A stretch of 19,289 nt of DNA from Lachnospiraceae bacterium AM48-27BH (GCA_003478355.1 QUFC01000058.1:1-19289), one strand, 5' to 3'; shown: positions 1 to 6,765, counted from the first letter of the stretch. The notes: generated from the sequence alone by a model not told the origin. Made by a program: numbers and translations.

Positions 1-394
1 GCTGATATGTTTGAATGTTGCCAACAGCGTCACCCACTTTCTGCAAGACTTCAAACTTTAGGGCAGCAAGGTCGGAAACCGCCGCCCGTACCTCCCCGGC
101 AAGCTGCGGGTAGGGGCTGTGCCACTCGTTCAGCGTCCGGGCTATCTGGTTTAAGTTGCCGCCGATCCTGCCGTATTCGGCGGTCAGCTTCCCGACAGCG
201 GCAAGCAACTCGTCATTGACGGGGGAAACGGTTATGATGGGGCGTATGGCTGCCCCGGTTATGGCTTGCCGGATAAACTCGGCTTGGCTCATGTTGTAAG
301 CAGAAAGCCTTTCCGCAAACTCGGCGTATTCTTCCTCGGTCATGCGTGTCTTGACTACCCGGCTGCGGTGCGGCGTGTTATATCGTTTTCGCAT
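1..394 (-). CDS. mobC: MobC-family mobilisation protein (3' end outside window)
   Basis: This is a relaxosome accessory protein that helps the relaxase act at oriT. The ATG at 394-392 is preceded by a strong AGGAGG site. The visible 131 residues begin MRKRYNTPHRSRVVKTRMTE and contain a ribbon-helix-helix-like N-terminus (residues about 10-45). The later stretch GRIGGNLNQIARTLNE (about residues 76-91) is the typical MobC signature. The frame is open to the window edge, so the stop codon is not visible. In relatives the relaxase gene follows directly. The family call is from remembered motifs; the relaxase itself cannot be seen. Confidence 0.85.
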   Translation of the reverse strand, partial: MRKRYNTPHRSRVVKTRMTEEEYAEFAERLSAYNMSQAEFIRQAITGAAIRPIITVSPVNDELLAAVGKLTAEYGRIGGNLNQIARTLNEWHSPYPQLAGEVRAAVSDLAALKFEVLQKVGDAVGNIQTYQ

Positions 395-814
395 GGTAAA
401 ACCTCCTTTCGGCTGTGCGTGGTGTCCTCTCACTAATAGGAGAAAAACAGGGTGTAAAGCGGAACTGTTTTTGAAAAATCCGAAAAAATATTTTGAGGGA
501 TTTTTCAGCGGCGCAAGCCGCATAAGCAGGGTTTGGGGAAGGCACTCCCCAACAAGATTCCCGCAGGGGCAAAATGAGCGAAAAGCGAATTTTGGTACTG
601 CGGTAGAATCTTGCTCTAAGAAAAGCACGCTCCGGCTCGGCGTACTTTTTGCTCAATTTCTCCTGTTATGTCCTACTACGGACAACTTGCAATTTTGCCA
701 AACGGAACGGCAAACCTTTTTCAATGCCGCACACTTTAGGAGAAATGGGCGCAAAAAAAGCAGCAAACCTTTTTCAGATTTACTGCTTGTATGTGCCGCT
801 GTAATGGGCGGCGG
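395..814. other. 420-bp gene-free region before mobC, candidate oriT
   Basis: No convincing gene is seen on either strand. There are two perfect 14-bp direct repeats of GCAAACCTTTTTCA (710-723 and 763-776), a hairpin GCGGC-GCAA-GCCGC (508-521), and a second hairpin with TTGGGG and CCCCAA arms around an 8-base loop (533-552). Direct repeats plus hairpins immediately upstream of mobC are the usual layout of an oriT. The nick site cannot be placed from sequence alone. A 92-codon minus-strand frame starting with TTG at 656 and running through the mobC start looks like a chance frame. Confidence 0.4.
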
Positions 815-1042
815 TTATTCAGTTGTATCGGGCGGGGATACTCGGCTAAAGCGAAACTTAAATAACGCTTTCAGCAGCGTTTCCGTGATGAAGTCCTCGG
901 CTTCCTTGTCAGCTTGTCCGCTGATACGGGAAGCATAGCGTATTCGCCGCCCATAATACTGCAATACGGTGTTGACCGCTTCCGGCTCGCCGCTGGTAGC
1001 CTGTACGATTGTGTCATAGGGGAGAAGCTCGTTATTCCTCAT
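815..1042 (-). CDS. HTH_16-type helix-turn-helix protein of conjugative elements
   Basis: This 75-residue protein begins MRNNELLPYDTIVQATSGEP and matches the short helix-turn-helix proteins (HTH_16 type, as in Tn916-like elements) that pair with a sigma-like protein upstream. The start at 1042 was chosen because a GGAGGG site lies 9 bases before it; the frame could open further upstream but would then run entirely inside the sigma-like gene. Its first 11 bases overlap the end of that gene, which suggests translational coupling. The N-terminal motif of acidic and small residues followed by YYGRRI (residues 29-34) resembles sigma region 2. It is probably a regulator or split sigma partner for the transfer genes; the role is inferred. 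Confidence 0.75.
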   Translation of the reverse strand: MRNNELLPYDTIVQATSGEPEAVNTVLQYYGRRIRYASRISGQADKEAEDFITETLLKALFKFRFSRVSPPDTTE

Positions 1043-1478
1043 GCGCCAGTCCCTCCATTTCCTCGTAAAGCTGCTGTATGGCTTTTCGGATATGGTAGCC
1101 CGCTGCACTGCGGCTGCGTCCGTACCGTCTGCCGATTTCATGCTGCGGCATACGCTTAAAAAAGGACAGATAGAGCATTTCCTGCTTCTGCGCTGGCAGA
1201 CGGGAGAGGGCTTGTACCAGCAGCCCATTGCTTAGGATAACGGTATCGCCGCAAAGATGGACGATGTATTCCTCGTCCGGCTCCGGGGCTTTGAAATATT
1301 CATCTGTCGTGCCTAAAGGATAGTGCTTTTCATCTGTGATGTAGTCAAGGGATATTTCTCTTTTGTGTTTCCTGCTCCATGTCCGCAGCGCTGTGTAGCT
1401 GGCATTGCGGATAACAATTTTACAAAAAGCGTGGAATGTGTACTCGATATGCTCTTTGTATTCTTCTGTGCAAGTCAT
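1032..1478 (-). CDS. Sigma-70-like regulatory protein of the element
   Basis: A 148-residue protein beginning MTCTEEYKEHIEYTF. The C-terminal part (about 90-140) reads as a sigma region 4-like helix-turn-helix: LSRLPAQKQEMLYLSFFKRM, then the HEIGRRYGRSRSAAGYHIRK recognition element. It lacks a clear region 2, which may be supplied by the overlapping HTH_16 protein. The frame is open back to 1631, but the ATG at 1478 follows a purine-rich GGGAAGGGGGG site, and the upstream frame runs through hairpins and has no match to the family. It is likely the transcriptional regulator of the mobC/relaxase side of the element. Naming as a sigma-70 family protein follows common annotation of homologues. 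Confidence 0.78.
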   Translation of the reverse strand: MTCTEEYKEHIEYTFHAFCKIVIRNASYTALRTWSRKHKREISLDYITDEKHYPLGTTDEYFKAPEPDEEYIVHLCGDTVILSNGLLVQALSRLPAQKQEMLYLSFFKRMPQHEIGRRYGRSRSAAGYHIRKAIQQLYEEMEGLAHEE

Positions 1479-1544
1479 AGGAAATCCCCCCTTCCCTCCG
1501 CAAAGAGTTGTGGCTGGTTGATAGTTGCTTTTTATGATGACAAA

Positions 1545-1571
1545 GGGCGGCAGCACTTTTTGCTGTCGCCC
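1545..1571 (-). promoter_or_regulatory. Leader hairpin before the sigma-like gene
   Basis: GGGCG-G-CAGCA and TGCTG-T-CGCCC pair around the loop CTTTT, giving ten base pairs and one mismatch. On the minus strand the stem lies about 65 bases before the start at 1478 and is followed by CTTTGTC rather than a long T run. It could be a weak attenuator or a structural leader. Confidence 0.35.
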
Positions 1572-1604
1572 CTTGATTACCCATTTGCGAAACCGGGCGG
1601 GGCT

Positions 1605-1644
1605 GTCAACGGCGGGCTTTAGCCCGTTCATCTTGACCGTTGAC
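1605..1644. repeat. Nested inverted repeat near the cargo boundary
   Basis: An outer 8-bp perfect arm pair, GTCAACGG (1605-1612) and CCGTTGAC (1637-1644), encloses a perfect inner hairpin CGGGCT-TT-AGCCCG (1613-1626). No T run follows on either strand, so it does not look like an intrinsic terminator. It lies just on the element side of the change to AT-rich cargo DNA. Confidence 0.6.
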
Positions 1645-1693
1645 TGCTCCGGCTGGGTTTGCTATTTGTGTTTTAATCACTTACCTAAAGAAA

Positions 1694-2173
1694 TTATTTT
1701 TCTTTCCACGACTTTTCAAGAAAATCTGTTAATTCTGGGATTTCCATCTGTTTTAGACCAGTTATATTTCCATTTCTATCTCTTTCTGTAATAATGCCAA
1801 TATCACCGTTTGCAGAGTGTACCTCAGTTCCTTCAAAAGTTCCATCGGTAGCCCGGTTATCAGCAAAATAGCAGACTGACTTACCATTAAAAAACAGCTG
1901 GTTTTCGTTAGAATTATAGGTTAAACCGTATTGCTCATACTGTTCTAAGTTATTAGCAGTTTCTTCGTAAATCTGTTTGTTGATTAGTTCATTAAATGCC
2001 TTTTGTTCTTCCGTAAGCCCTTTTTCATAGTCTTGGTCAGTGGTATCCCGAACATTTTCAGCTTTGCTTTTTTCAGGTTGAGTTGAAGAAAAAACAGCAT
2101 ATACGCCACCAACCATCAAAAGCATTACGGCAAGAGTGAGAATAGGAACAATTATTTTTTTCTGTTTCATCAT
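1694..2173 (-). CDS. Membrane-anchored small protein, probable target of the ECF sigma factor
   Basis: A 159-residue protein I do not recognise. It has a basic N-terminus (MMKQKK), one hydrophobic segment (about 7-28) that could be a signal anchor or uncleaved signal peptide, and a polar, acidic remainder likely outside the membrane. The start at 2173 has an AAGAAGGGA site about 9 bases upstream; the second ATG at 2170 is an alternative. A block at 2224-2266 closely resembles the ECF-type promoter in front of the sigma gene at 3487, so it is probably in that sigma factor's regulon. It has no catalytic motif I can name. It could sense or respond to envelope stress, or act as immunity to an envelope-active compound; both are guesses. 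Confidence 0.7.
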   Translation of the reverse strand: MMKQKKIIVPILTLAVMLLMVGGVYAVFSSTQPEKSKAENVRDTTDQDYEKGLTEEQKAFNELINKQIYEETANNLEQYEQYGLTYNSNENQLFFNGKSVCYFADNRATDGTFEGTEVHSANGDIGIITERDRNGNITGLKQMEIPELTDFLEKSWKEK

Positions 2174-2223
2174 AATATTAAATCCCTTCTTTTTGCAAGT
2201 TGATAAGTATAGTATAGTGTTTT

Positions 2224-2266
2224 CCTCCTTTCACCCATAAGAGCAGCACCATCACAGAATGTTACA
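2224..2266 (-). promoter_or_regulatory. Putative ECF sigma promoter of the small membrane protein gene
   Basis: On the minus strand TGTAAC (2266-2261) is followed 14 bases later by a -10-like CTGCTCTTA (2246-2238), and then GAAAGGAGG. By my count 31 of 43 bases match the block at 3497-3539, with identical spacing between the conserved parts. The GAAAGGAGG lies about 50 bases before the ATG used here, so it is not the ribosome site of this gene. That hints at duplication of a whole promoter-plus-RBS segment. Confidence 0.6.
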
Positions 2267-2303
2267 CATGATTTGCAGTTTTTTAAGCTCTAAAGTATAA
2301 AGA

Positions 2304-2330
2304 GTAGCTACCTCACACAAAGATAGCTAC
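2304..2330 (-). terminator. Possible terminator after the anti-sigma gene
   Basis: GTAGCTA (2304-2310) and TAGCTAC (2324-2330) form a 7-bp stem around a 13-base loop. On the minus strand it is followed by TCTTTATACTTT, which is only a loose T run. It falls 20 bases after the anti-sigma stop codon and before the promoter of the next gene, which suits a partial terminator. Confidence 0.4.
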
Positions 2331-2349
2331 CCTCAAATTTTATGCAGCT

Positions 2350-2994
2350 TTACTCGAAAATATCTTTTGGTGCAGTAGGTAATAAATCGCCTTTCTTCCA
2401 AATAAGCTCACAATTATTAGGTGTACCATAATATACAGCAATGTAGTCCTTTTTTTCATGGTTAAACCCATAATTCATTATTTCGGTTTCTCCATCGGAT
2501 AATTCTTCTTTGATAACCGTTCTTAATACAGAAATATACAAGTTTCTATTTTCGTCTGTGTAAGTCTTAATTGTTCCTCCACAGTATCCGTCAAGTAGTT
2601 CTAATCTAAAAGTAATCTGTTCATCGGTCAGTGAATATGCCGAGATTGAAATTTGCTCTGGGCTTACCATGCTATTTTGTCTTATAAACAAGGCATAATA
2701 TGTTCCAAATATCGCTGTAAGGACGATAGTCGTTATTACAATTCCTATGATAAATGACCTTAATAGTGAACGTTTCCATGAATGTGCCATCTTCCCCATG
2801 ACACTGCTTTGTATGCTTTCAGCATTTTCCTTTGTATCAACCACACATTCTGTTTTTAGCTTCTGAAAAATATTGGAACACTTTTCACATTCCTGCAAAT
2901 GCTCCTCAATCATTTTTCTGCTGTCTGCTGAACAAACTTCATCATAATACAGCGGCAACATATCTTGAATGATGTCGCATGAAATTTTACTCAT
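2350..2994 (-). CDS. Zinc-finger membrane anti-sigma factor (RsiW-like)
   Basis: A 214-residue protein that should hold the ECF sigma factor inactive at the membrane. The N-terminal domain carries the ZAS/zf-HC2 motif H32-x3-C36-x2-C39 (HLQECEKC), followed by one transmembrane helix (about 79-104) and a C-terminal outer domain of about 110 residues. The gene starts 8 bases inside the end of the sigma gene, the usual arrangement for a sigma/anti-sigma pair, and a GGAGG site lies in the sigma coding region. The outer domain has no family I can name and would be the signal sensor. Release by regulated proteolysis is known for relatives but not shown here. Confidence 0.85.
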   Translation of the reverse strand: MSKISCDIIQDMLPLYYDEVCSADSRKMIEEHLQECEKCSNIFQKLKTECVVDTKENAESIQSSVMGKMAHSWKRSLLRSFIIGIVITTIVLTAIFGTYYALFIRQNSMVSPEQISISAYSLTDEQITFRLELLDGYCGGTIKTYTDENRNLYISVLRTVIKEELSDGETEIMNYGFNHEKKDYIAVYYGTPNNCELIWKKGDLLPTAPKDIFE

Positions 2995-3487
2995 AACTTT
3001 CCTCCTTTACTTGTTCAATGATTTTTAATTTAGCTCTATGAAAGGTTACTCTTGCCCAACTTTCTGTTTTACCAAAAAGTTTTGCTATATCCTGATAACT
3101 TAATTCTCCTAACACCCGTAAAGAAAAGACTTCCTTATATGGCTCTGGTAAATTGTGTAGCAGTTTATGTATTCCAAACGCCTGCTCTCTTTGTCCTAAC
3201 AAAATCTCTATGGAATTAGTATCAACTATTTCATTCTCTACAGAATTAAGGTCGATATTTCTTTTCCTGTGCTTCTCATACAAGAAAAATGAATGCTTCG
3301 CAATTTGGCACAGCCAAGTCGTTATTTTACAGTCACCTCGAAAGTTCTCATAGCTTTTCATAGCCTTAAAAAAAGTATCTTGCGCTAATTCTTCTGCAAG
3401 TTCTTCATCGTGGCAAAGAGCTAACAGATATTTATATACATCTTCAAAATATAAGGTATATATGTCACTAAAATTAGGGGTATTCAA
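2987..3487 (-). CDS. ECF-type RNA polymerase sigma factor
   Basis: A 166-residue sigma-70 family protein of the extracytoplasmic-function class. Region 2 spans about residues 10-72 and includes AEELAQDTFFKAMKSYENF and the tryptophan-containing ITTWLCQIAKH. Region 4 spans about 105-158, with LPEPYKEVFSLRVLGELSYQ and the helix-turn-helix DIAKLFGKTESWARVTFHRA. Region 3 is absent, as expected. The start is a TTG at 3487, chosen because AGGAGG lies 9 bases before it and no ATG fits. The anti-sigma gene overlaps its 3' end. Three promoter-like sites lie upstream, one of ECF type, which suggests autoregulation. Confidence 0.9.
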   Translation of the reverse strand: MNTPNFSDIYTLYFEDVYKYLLALCHDEELAEELAQDTFFKAMKSYENFRGDCKITTWLCQIAKHSFFLYEKHRKRNIDLNSVENEIVDTNSIEILLGQREQAFGIHKLLHNLPEPYKEVFSLRVLGELSYQDIAKLFGKTESWARVTFHRAKLKIIEQVKEESYE

Positions 3488-3496
3488 TTATGCACA

Positions 3497-3539
3497 CCTC
3501 CTTTCAGCAATAAGAGTAGGCAAGTAACATTTTGTTACA
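3497..3539 (-). promoter_or_regulatory. Putative autoregulatory ECF promoter of the sigma operon
   Basis: On the minus strand TGTAAC (3539-3534) precedes CTACTCTTA (3519-3511), and GAAAGGAGG follows (3505-3497). The same arrangement is found at 2224-2266. TGTAAC-type -35 elements are common for ECF sigma factors. The predicted message would begin almost at the Shine-Dalgarno site, giving a very short leader. TGTAAC is also the left arm of a small inverted repeat (GTAAC-AAAAT-GTTAC). Confidence 0.6.
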
Positions 3540-3571
3540 AAAAATATTTGAAGATAACATCAACAAAATAT

Positions 3572-3600
3572 ATTATAGCGTGACCGTGTTTGATTTTCAA
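3572..3600 (-). promoter_or_regulatory. Sigma-A-like promoter of the sigma operon (proximal)
   Basis: On the minus strand TTGAAA (3600-3595), a 17-base spacer and TATAAT (3577-3572). The match to the housekeeping consensus is good and it gives a basal route to expression. Confidence 0.6.
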
Positions 3601-3635
3601 TTTCTGTAAATGCAGAAACATGGAGTGTTCCCCAA

Positions 3636-3664
3636 ATTATACGGAATAGCAGGGGTACTGTCAT
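3636..3664 (-). promoter_or_regulatory. Sigma-A-like promoter of the sigma operon (distal)
   Basis: On the minus strand ATGACA (3664-3659), a 17-base spacer and TATAAT (3641-3636). It lies within 25 bases of the broken Maff2 end, so the cargo brought its own promoter up to the junction. Confidence 0.5.
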
Positions 3665-3685
3665 ATCTAATTTATTGTTGCTTCT

Positions 3686-3826
3686 TTACCAACCATGAGC
3701 ATTTGCGCCCGGATTGTCGTTTCCATATCCCTCTAAGAGATTGATAACGCCCCAAATGCCAAGTCCTGCTCCAAGAGCGATAACCAAAGTCTGTAATACG
3801 CCGATTGCGCTGTTGAAAAATTCCAT
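3686..3826 (-). pseudogene. Maff2-family mobile-element protein, cut short at the 3' end
   Basis: The ATG at 3826 follows AAAGGAG. The 46 residues include the typical Maff2 stretch LQTLVIALGAGLGIWGVINL and LEGYGNDNPGA, a single membrane helix followed by the family hallmark. Relatives are around 70 residues and continue with a second hydrophobic segment; here the frame stops at 3688-3686 soon after the hallmark, in sequence that changes character to AT-rich. The simplest reading is truncation where the cargo joined the element. The natural downstream neighbours, the VirB6-like and other mating-pore genes, are also gone. Confidence 0.8.
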
Positions 3827-3839
3827 AAAACTCCTTTCT

Positions 3840-3853
3840 GCCGCAAATGCGGC
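3840..3853 (-). repeat. Small hairpin before the Maff2 ribosome site
   Basis: GCCGC-AAAT-GCGGC, a perfect 5-bp stem directly beside the Maff2 Shine-Dalgarno site. It may affect translation start or protect the 5' end of the message made after the terminator at 3873-3905. Confidence 0.45.
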
Positions 3854-3872
3854 TTGCCCCGTAAAAGGGCAT

Positions 3873-3905
3873 AAAAAACGGCGGTCAGTTTTCAAACTGC
3901 CGCGG
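3873..3905 (-). terminator. Intrinsic terminator inside the transfer operon
   Basis: On the minus strand CAGTTT-GA-AAACTG, extended by GC pairs with one bulged A, is followed directly by six T (complement of 3873-3878). It lies between the 55-residue gene and Maff2, so part of the transcription would end before the mating-pore genes. Confidence 0.6.
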
Positions 3906-4025
3906 TCATAAGTCCCCGCGCTGCCTAAATGTCTGCCGCGCGGCGGTATTCAGTTGTCAGTGTGGGCGATAGGAATTTTTGTAGGGGCGCGTATCATGCA
4001 AGTTGTCTTTTTCTTTGTTACTGCG

Positions 4026-4193
4026 TCAATTCCTCCTTTCTTTTCGATGCTGCTCATACAGGGCTTCACACCGTTTCACAAATTGCCGGATAGCAGCCTG
4101 CCGCTGCTGTTCCCGTCGTTCAGCAATCGAAACAAGCCCGTTTATGGCTTCTGTGATTTTCTTGTCCTTTTTCTTTCGGATACGTCTATTCAT
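4026..4193 (-). CDS. Small basic protein of the transfer operon, unknown function
   Basis: A 55-residue, highly charged protein beginning MNRRIRKKKDKKITEAINGL, rich in lysine, arginine and glutamate, probably mostly helical (about 12-55, a possible coiled coil). The start at 4193 follows AGGAGG by 9 bases and lies 8 bases inside the end of the coupling-protein gene, which indicates translational coupling. Small genes occupy this slot between the coupling protein and Maff2 in related elements. An upstream ATG at 4241 would add 16 residues buried in the coupling-protein gene and is less likely. Confidence 0.65.
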   Translation of the reverse strand: MNRRIRKKKDKKITEAINGLVSIAERREQQRQAAIRQFVKRCEALYEQHRKERRN

Positions 4194-5973
4194 GGTCGGT
4201 GTCCTCCTGCAAATCGCTTTCGCTGATTTCGTAGTAGTCAAATACTTCGTCCGGCTTCACAAGGGCGGGTCTGCGCCTTAAATGCTTCTCCATATCAAAA
4301 GTATTTTTCTTGTCATAGTCGGAAAGATATTTATAGTTGGGGTGCTTTGTAATGTCGTACTTATCGGAAAAGAACGGGCGCACCCCTCTAAGCTGTAAAA
4401 TACATTTCCCGCCGTCCATAACCGCTATTTCATCTTCCGTCATAAGCTGCTTGCCTAACTTCTGATAGTTCAGCCCATGCGATACCTCGCGCCCCCGGTT
4501 CTCGGAAGTGTTGAAGCTGTCAATGGTTTCTTTCCCCAAGATTTCCGACATTTCTTTGAGGGTGGTTTTCTCCTTGCCGCCCAAGAAAAGGGTGGTGTCG
4601 CAGTTGCCGACTATGGTATCGGCGTTGTCCTTATAGATTGCCTTTAACTGGCTTTGCGACTGTAAGATAATCGACGCGGAGATTTCCCGGCTTCGTATGG
4701 TGGCTATGAGCTTTTCAAACTTTGGTATCTGCCCGATATTTGCAAACTCGTCTAACAGACAGCGTACATGGACGGGCAGCCTGCCGCCGTATTCATCATC
4801 TGCCTTGTCGCAAAGCAGATTGAAAAGCTGTGTGTAAAGGATTGATACCACAAAGTTAAAGGTATCGTCGGTGTCGCTGATGATAACAAACAGGGCGGTC
4901 TTGCGGTCGCCTATGGTGTCAAGCTCCATTTCGTCGGTTTCCATAAGGTCGCGCAGCTCCTTAATGTCAAAAGGGGCAAGCCGCGCACCGCAGGAAATGA
5001 GGATAGAGCTTCGTGTCTTTCCCGCAGATAACAGGAATTTCTTGTACTGCCGGACGGCAAAGTGTTCCGGGTCTTTTTCCTCCAACCGTTCAAACATGAG
5101 GTCAACGGGGGACTGAAATTCCGGGTCGTCCTCGCGTGCTTCACTGGCATTTATCATTTCAAGCAGCGTCGTGAAGTTCTTTTCTTCCTCCGGGGCTTCG
5201 TACCAAATGTAGCCGATAAGGGCGCAGTAAAAGAGCCGTTCCGATTTTACCCAAAAATCCTCCCCGGCTTTTTCCCCGTCCCCTTTGGTGTTGGCAATCA
5301 AGGTATTTACCAGTTTCAAAATGTCTTTTTCGCTGCGGATATAGGCAAAGGGATTGTATTTCATACTTTTTTTGAAGTTTATCGTGTTCAACACCTTTAT
5401 CCGATACCCGCCGCGCTGTAAGAGCTTCCCGCACTCGACTAAAACCGTTCCTTTCGGGTCGGTTACAACGTAGCTGCTGTGCATTTGCATTAAGTTGGGC
5501 TTCACGAAAAATCTCGTCTTGCCGCTGCCGCTTCCCCCGATAACAAGGATATTTTTATTCCTTGCATACTTCGGCTGCTTCGGGCGGCTGTTCATGGTAA
5601 GCCGTTCCGTCTGTGTCAGCAGCACGTTATTTTGAAATACCGGGTCGGTGTAGGGTTTTATATCTTCGGCGTTGCCCCAACGGGCTGAACCGTATTCGAT
5701 ACCTTTTCGGTATTTCTTCGCGTTCTTGCCTTTGAAGTACACCATAAGCCGGATAAGGACAGCCCCCGCAATACCGATAAGCAAATCCATAGGGGCAAAA
5801 CTCGGAAGCGGGTTTGCAAAAGCAGCGGAAAAGCCGTCTGCAAGGGAAAGCACCTTGCCGGAAAGGTCAGTTCCCGGAGAGAGCCGCACCGCCTGTCCGA
5901 TTTTGTCAAAGAGATAGACAAAGAGCAGATAGGGGGCATTTAGGATAAGCAGCTTTTTAAGTTCCGGCTTCAT
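4186..5973 (-). CDS. VirD4/TraG-family type IV coupling protein
   Basis: A 595-residue membrane ATPase that brings the relaxase-DNA complex to the mating pore. Two hydrophobic segments lie near the N-terminus (about 7-24 and 62-80). Walker A is GGSGSGKT (146-153), followed by the typical VVTDPKGT (169-176). Walker B is CLLDEFANIG (405-414). The later ATIRSREISASIILQSQSQL is the family's arginine/glutamine sensor region. The length is normal and no break is seen. Its ATG overlaps the PcfB stop codon (ATGA). It remains intact although its pore partners are missing in this copy. Confidence 0.93.
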   Translation of the reverse strand: MKPELKKLLILNAPYLLFVYLFDKIGQAVRLSPGTDLSGKVLSLADGFSAAFANPLPSFAPMDLLIGIAGAVLIRLMVYFKGKNAKKYRKGIEYGSARWGNAEDIKPYTDPVFQNNVLLTQTERLTMNSRPKQPKYARNKNILVIGGSGSGKTRFFVKPNLMQMHSSYVVTDPKGTVLVECGKLLQRGGYRIKVLNTINFKKSMKYNPFAYIRSEKDILKLVNTLIANTKGDGEKAGEDFWVKSERLFYCALIGYIWYEAPEEEKNFTTLLEMINASEAREDDPEFQSPVDLMFERLEEKDPEHFAVRQYKKFLLSAGKTRSSILISCGARLAPFDIKELRDLMETDEMELDTIGDRKTALFVIISDTDDTFNFVVSILYTQLFNLLCDKADDEYGGRLPVHVRCLLDEFANIGQIPKFEKLIATIRSREISASIILQSQSQLKAIYKDNADTIVGNCDTTLFLGGKEKTTLKEMSEILGKETIDSFNTSENRGREVSHGLNYQKLGKQLMTEDEIAVMDGGKCILQLRGVRPFFSDKYDITKHPNYKYLSDYDKKNTFDMEKHLRRRPALVKPDEVFDYYEISESDLQEDTDHE

Positions 5974-6446
5974 AGCGATACCTCCCTGTCCTTTTTCTTC
6001 ACTTTGTCCCTCTGTGCGTTCAGAGCTGCCGCCTTGTCTTTTAGAGTGGAAAGCAGCTTGCGGATAGAGGGCTTTTTATCCCTGCCTAATTTCTTTGCGG
6101 TAAATTCCCGAAACGCTTCGGTCATAACGTCAATATCCTTGCCCCGAAAAGACACAAGATAGGTCGGCGGCTTGCCGTTCTCAATCTTCTTGACGTTGTA
6201 ATCAAGCCCGTTTTTCCTTGCGATAGGGTCAAAGGCTTTGATATTTTGGTCGGTAATCTCAATGTTGGAAACCTTTTCTCCCGGCTTCATAAGCTGCCGC
6301 ATAGTGATTTTCCCATGCGGGGCTTTGGTTATCTGCCCTTTGCCTTTGGCAAGCAGGGCTTTCATAGCCTTTTGCAGCACTTCGGCGGTCAGTTTAGATG
6401 TTTTGATTGCTAAAGACACGACTTTTTCGTTAACTTCATCTTGCAT
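5970..6446 (-). CDS. PcfB-family conjugation protein
   Basis: A 158-residue soluble protein beginning MQDEVNEKVVSLAIKTSKLT, with a basic lysine-rich C-terminus. PcfB of enterococcal pCF10 works with the coupling protein PcfC in substrate docking, and the same gene pair sits side by side in this element family. AAGGAGG precedes the ATG. The stop overlaps the coupling-protein start. The family call is from the characteristic N-terminal KLTAEVLQKAMKALL segment and the gene position. Confidence 0.85.
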   Translation of the reverse strand: MQDEVNEKVVSLAIKTSKLTAEVLQKAMKALLAKGKGQITKAPHGKITMRQLMKPGEKVSNIEITDQNIKAFDPIARKNGLDYNVKKIENGKPPTYLVSFRGKDIDVMTEAFREFTAKKLGRDKKPSIRKLLSTLKDKAAALNAQRDKVKKKDREVSL

Positions 6447-6528
6447 GAAATCCCTCCTTTCGTGGTTTTATTAGGGTGGTGTGCCGCTTCGGGGCATAAA
6501 AATAAGGCGTACATTTTTCATGCCGCCT

Positions 6529-6747
6529 TTAGATACGCACCCGCAGCCCGTTCAAATCCGAAGCCCTTACACCCACAAGATACCAGTTGTCCCCGTACTC
6601 CATGCGGGTCGGCTTCCATTTGCCGCGTACAAACACTTCAAGGCAATCCCCACAATGCAATCCTCCGTAGTAGTCGTTAAGGTCAAAGCGAATGTCGTAA
6701 CGGTCTGCCGTTTCATCAAAAATCAAAGCTCCTGTTTTTTGTGTCAT
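6529..6747 (-). CDS. DUF5348 family protein
   Basis: A 72-residue protein with the repeated beta-strand look of DUF5348: GALIFDETADRYDIRF, then LHCGDCLEVF and WYLVGVRASDLNGLRVRI. The ATG follows AGGAGG. These proteins commonly lie between the RepA-like and PcfB genes of Tn1549-like elements. Their function is not known to me. Confidence 0.8.
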   Translation of the reverse strand: MTQKTGALIFDETADRYDIRFDLNDYYGGLHCGDCLEVFVRGKWKPTRMEYGDNWYLVGVRASDLNGLRVRI

Positions 6748-6765
6748 ATTAAAATCCTCCTGTTT

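Noticed and set aside
378..656. 92-codon minus-strand frame starting with TTG after ACAGGAG
   Set aside because: The ribosome-like site is suggestive, but the protein has odd composition, spans the hairpins and overlaps the mobC start; more likely a chance frame through a conserved non-coding region.
342..938. 198-codon plus-strand frame
   Set aside because: It runs antisense across mobC, the oriT-like region and the HTH gene, has no ribosome site and no recognisable protein character.
6447..6528. 16-codon minus-strand peptide (MKNVRLIFMPRSGTPP)
   Set aside because: No ribosome site and too short to support as a gene.
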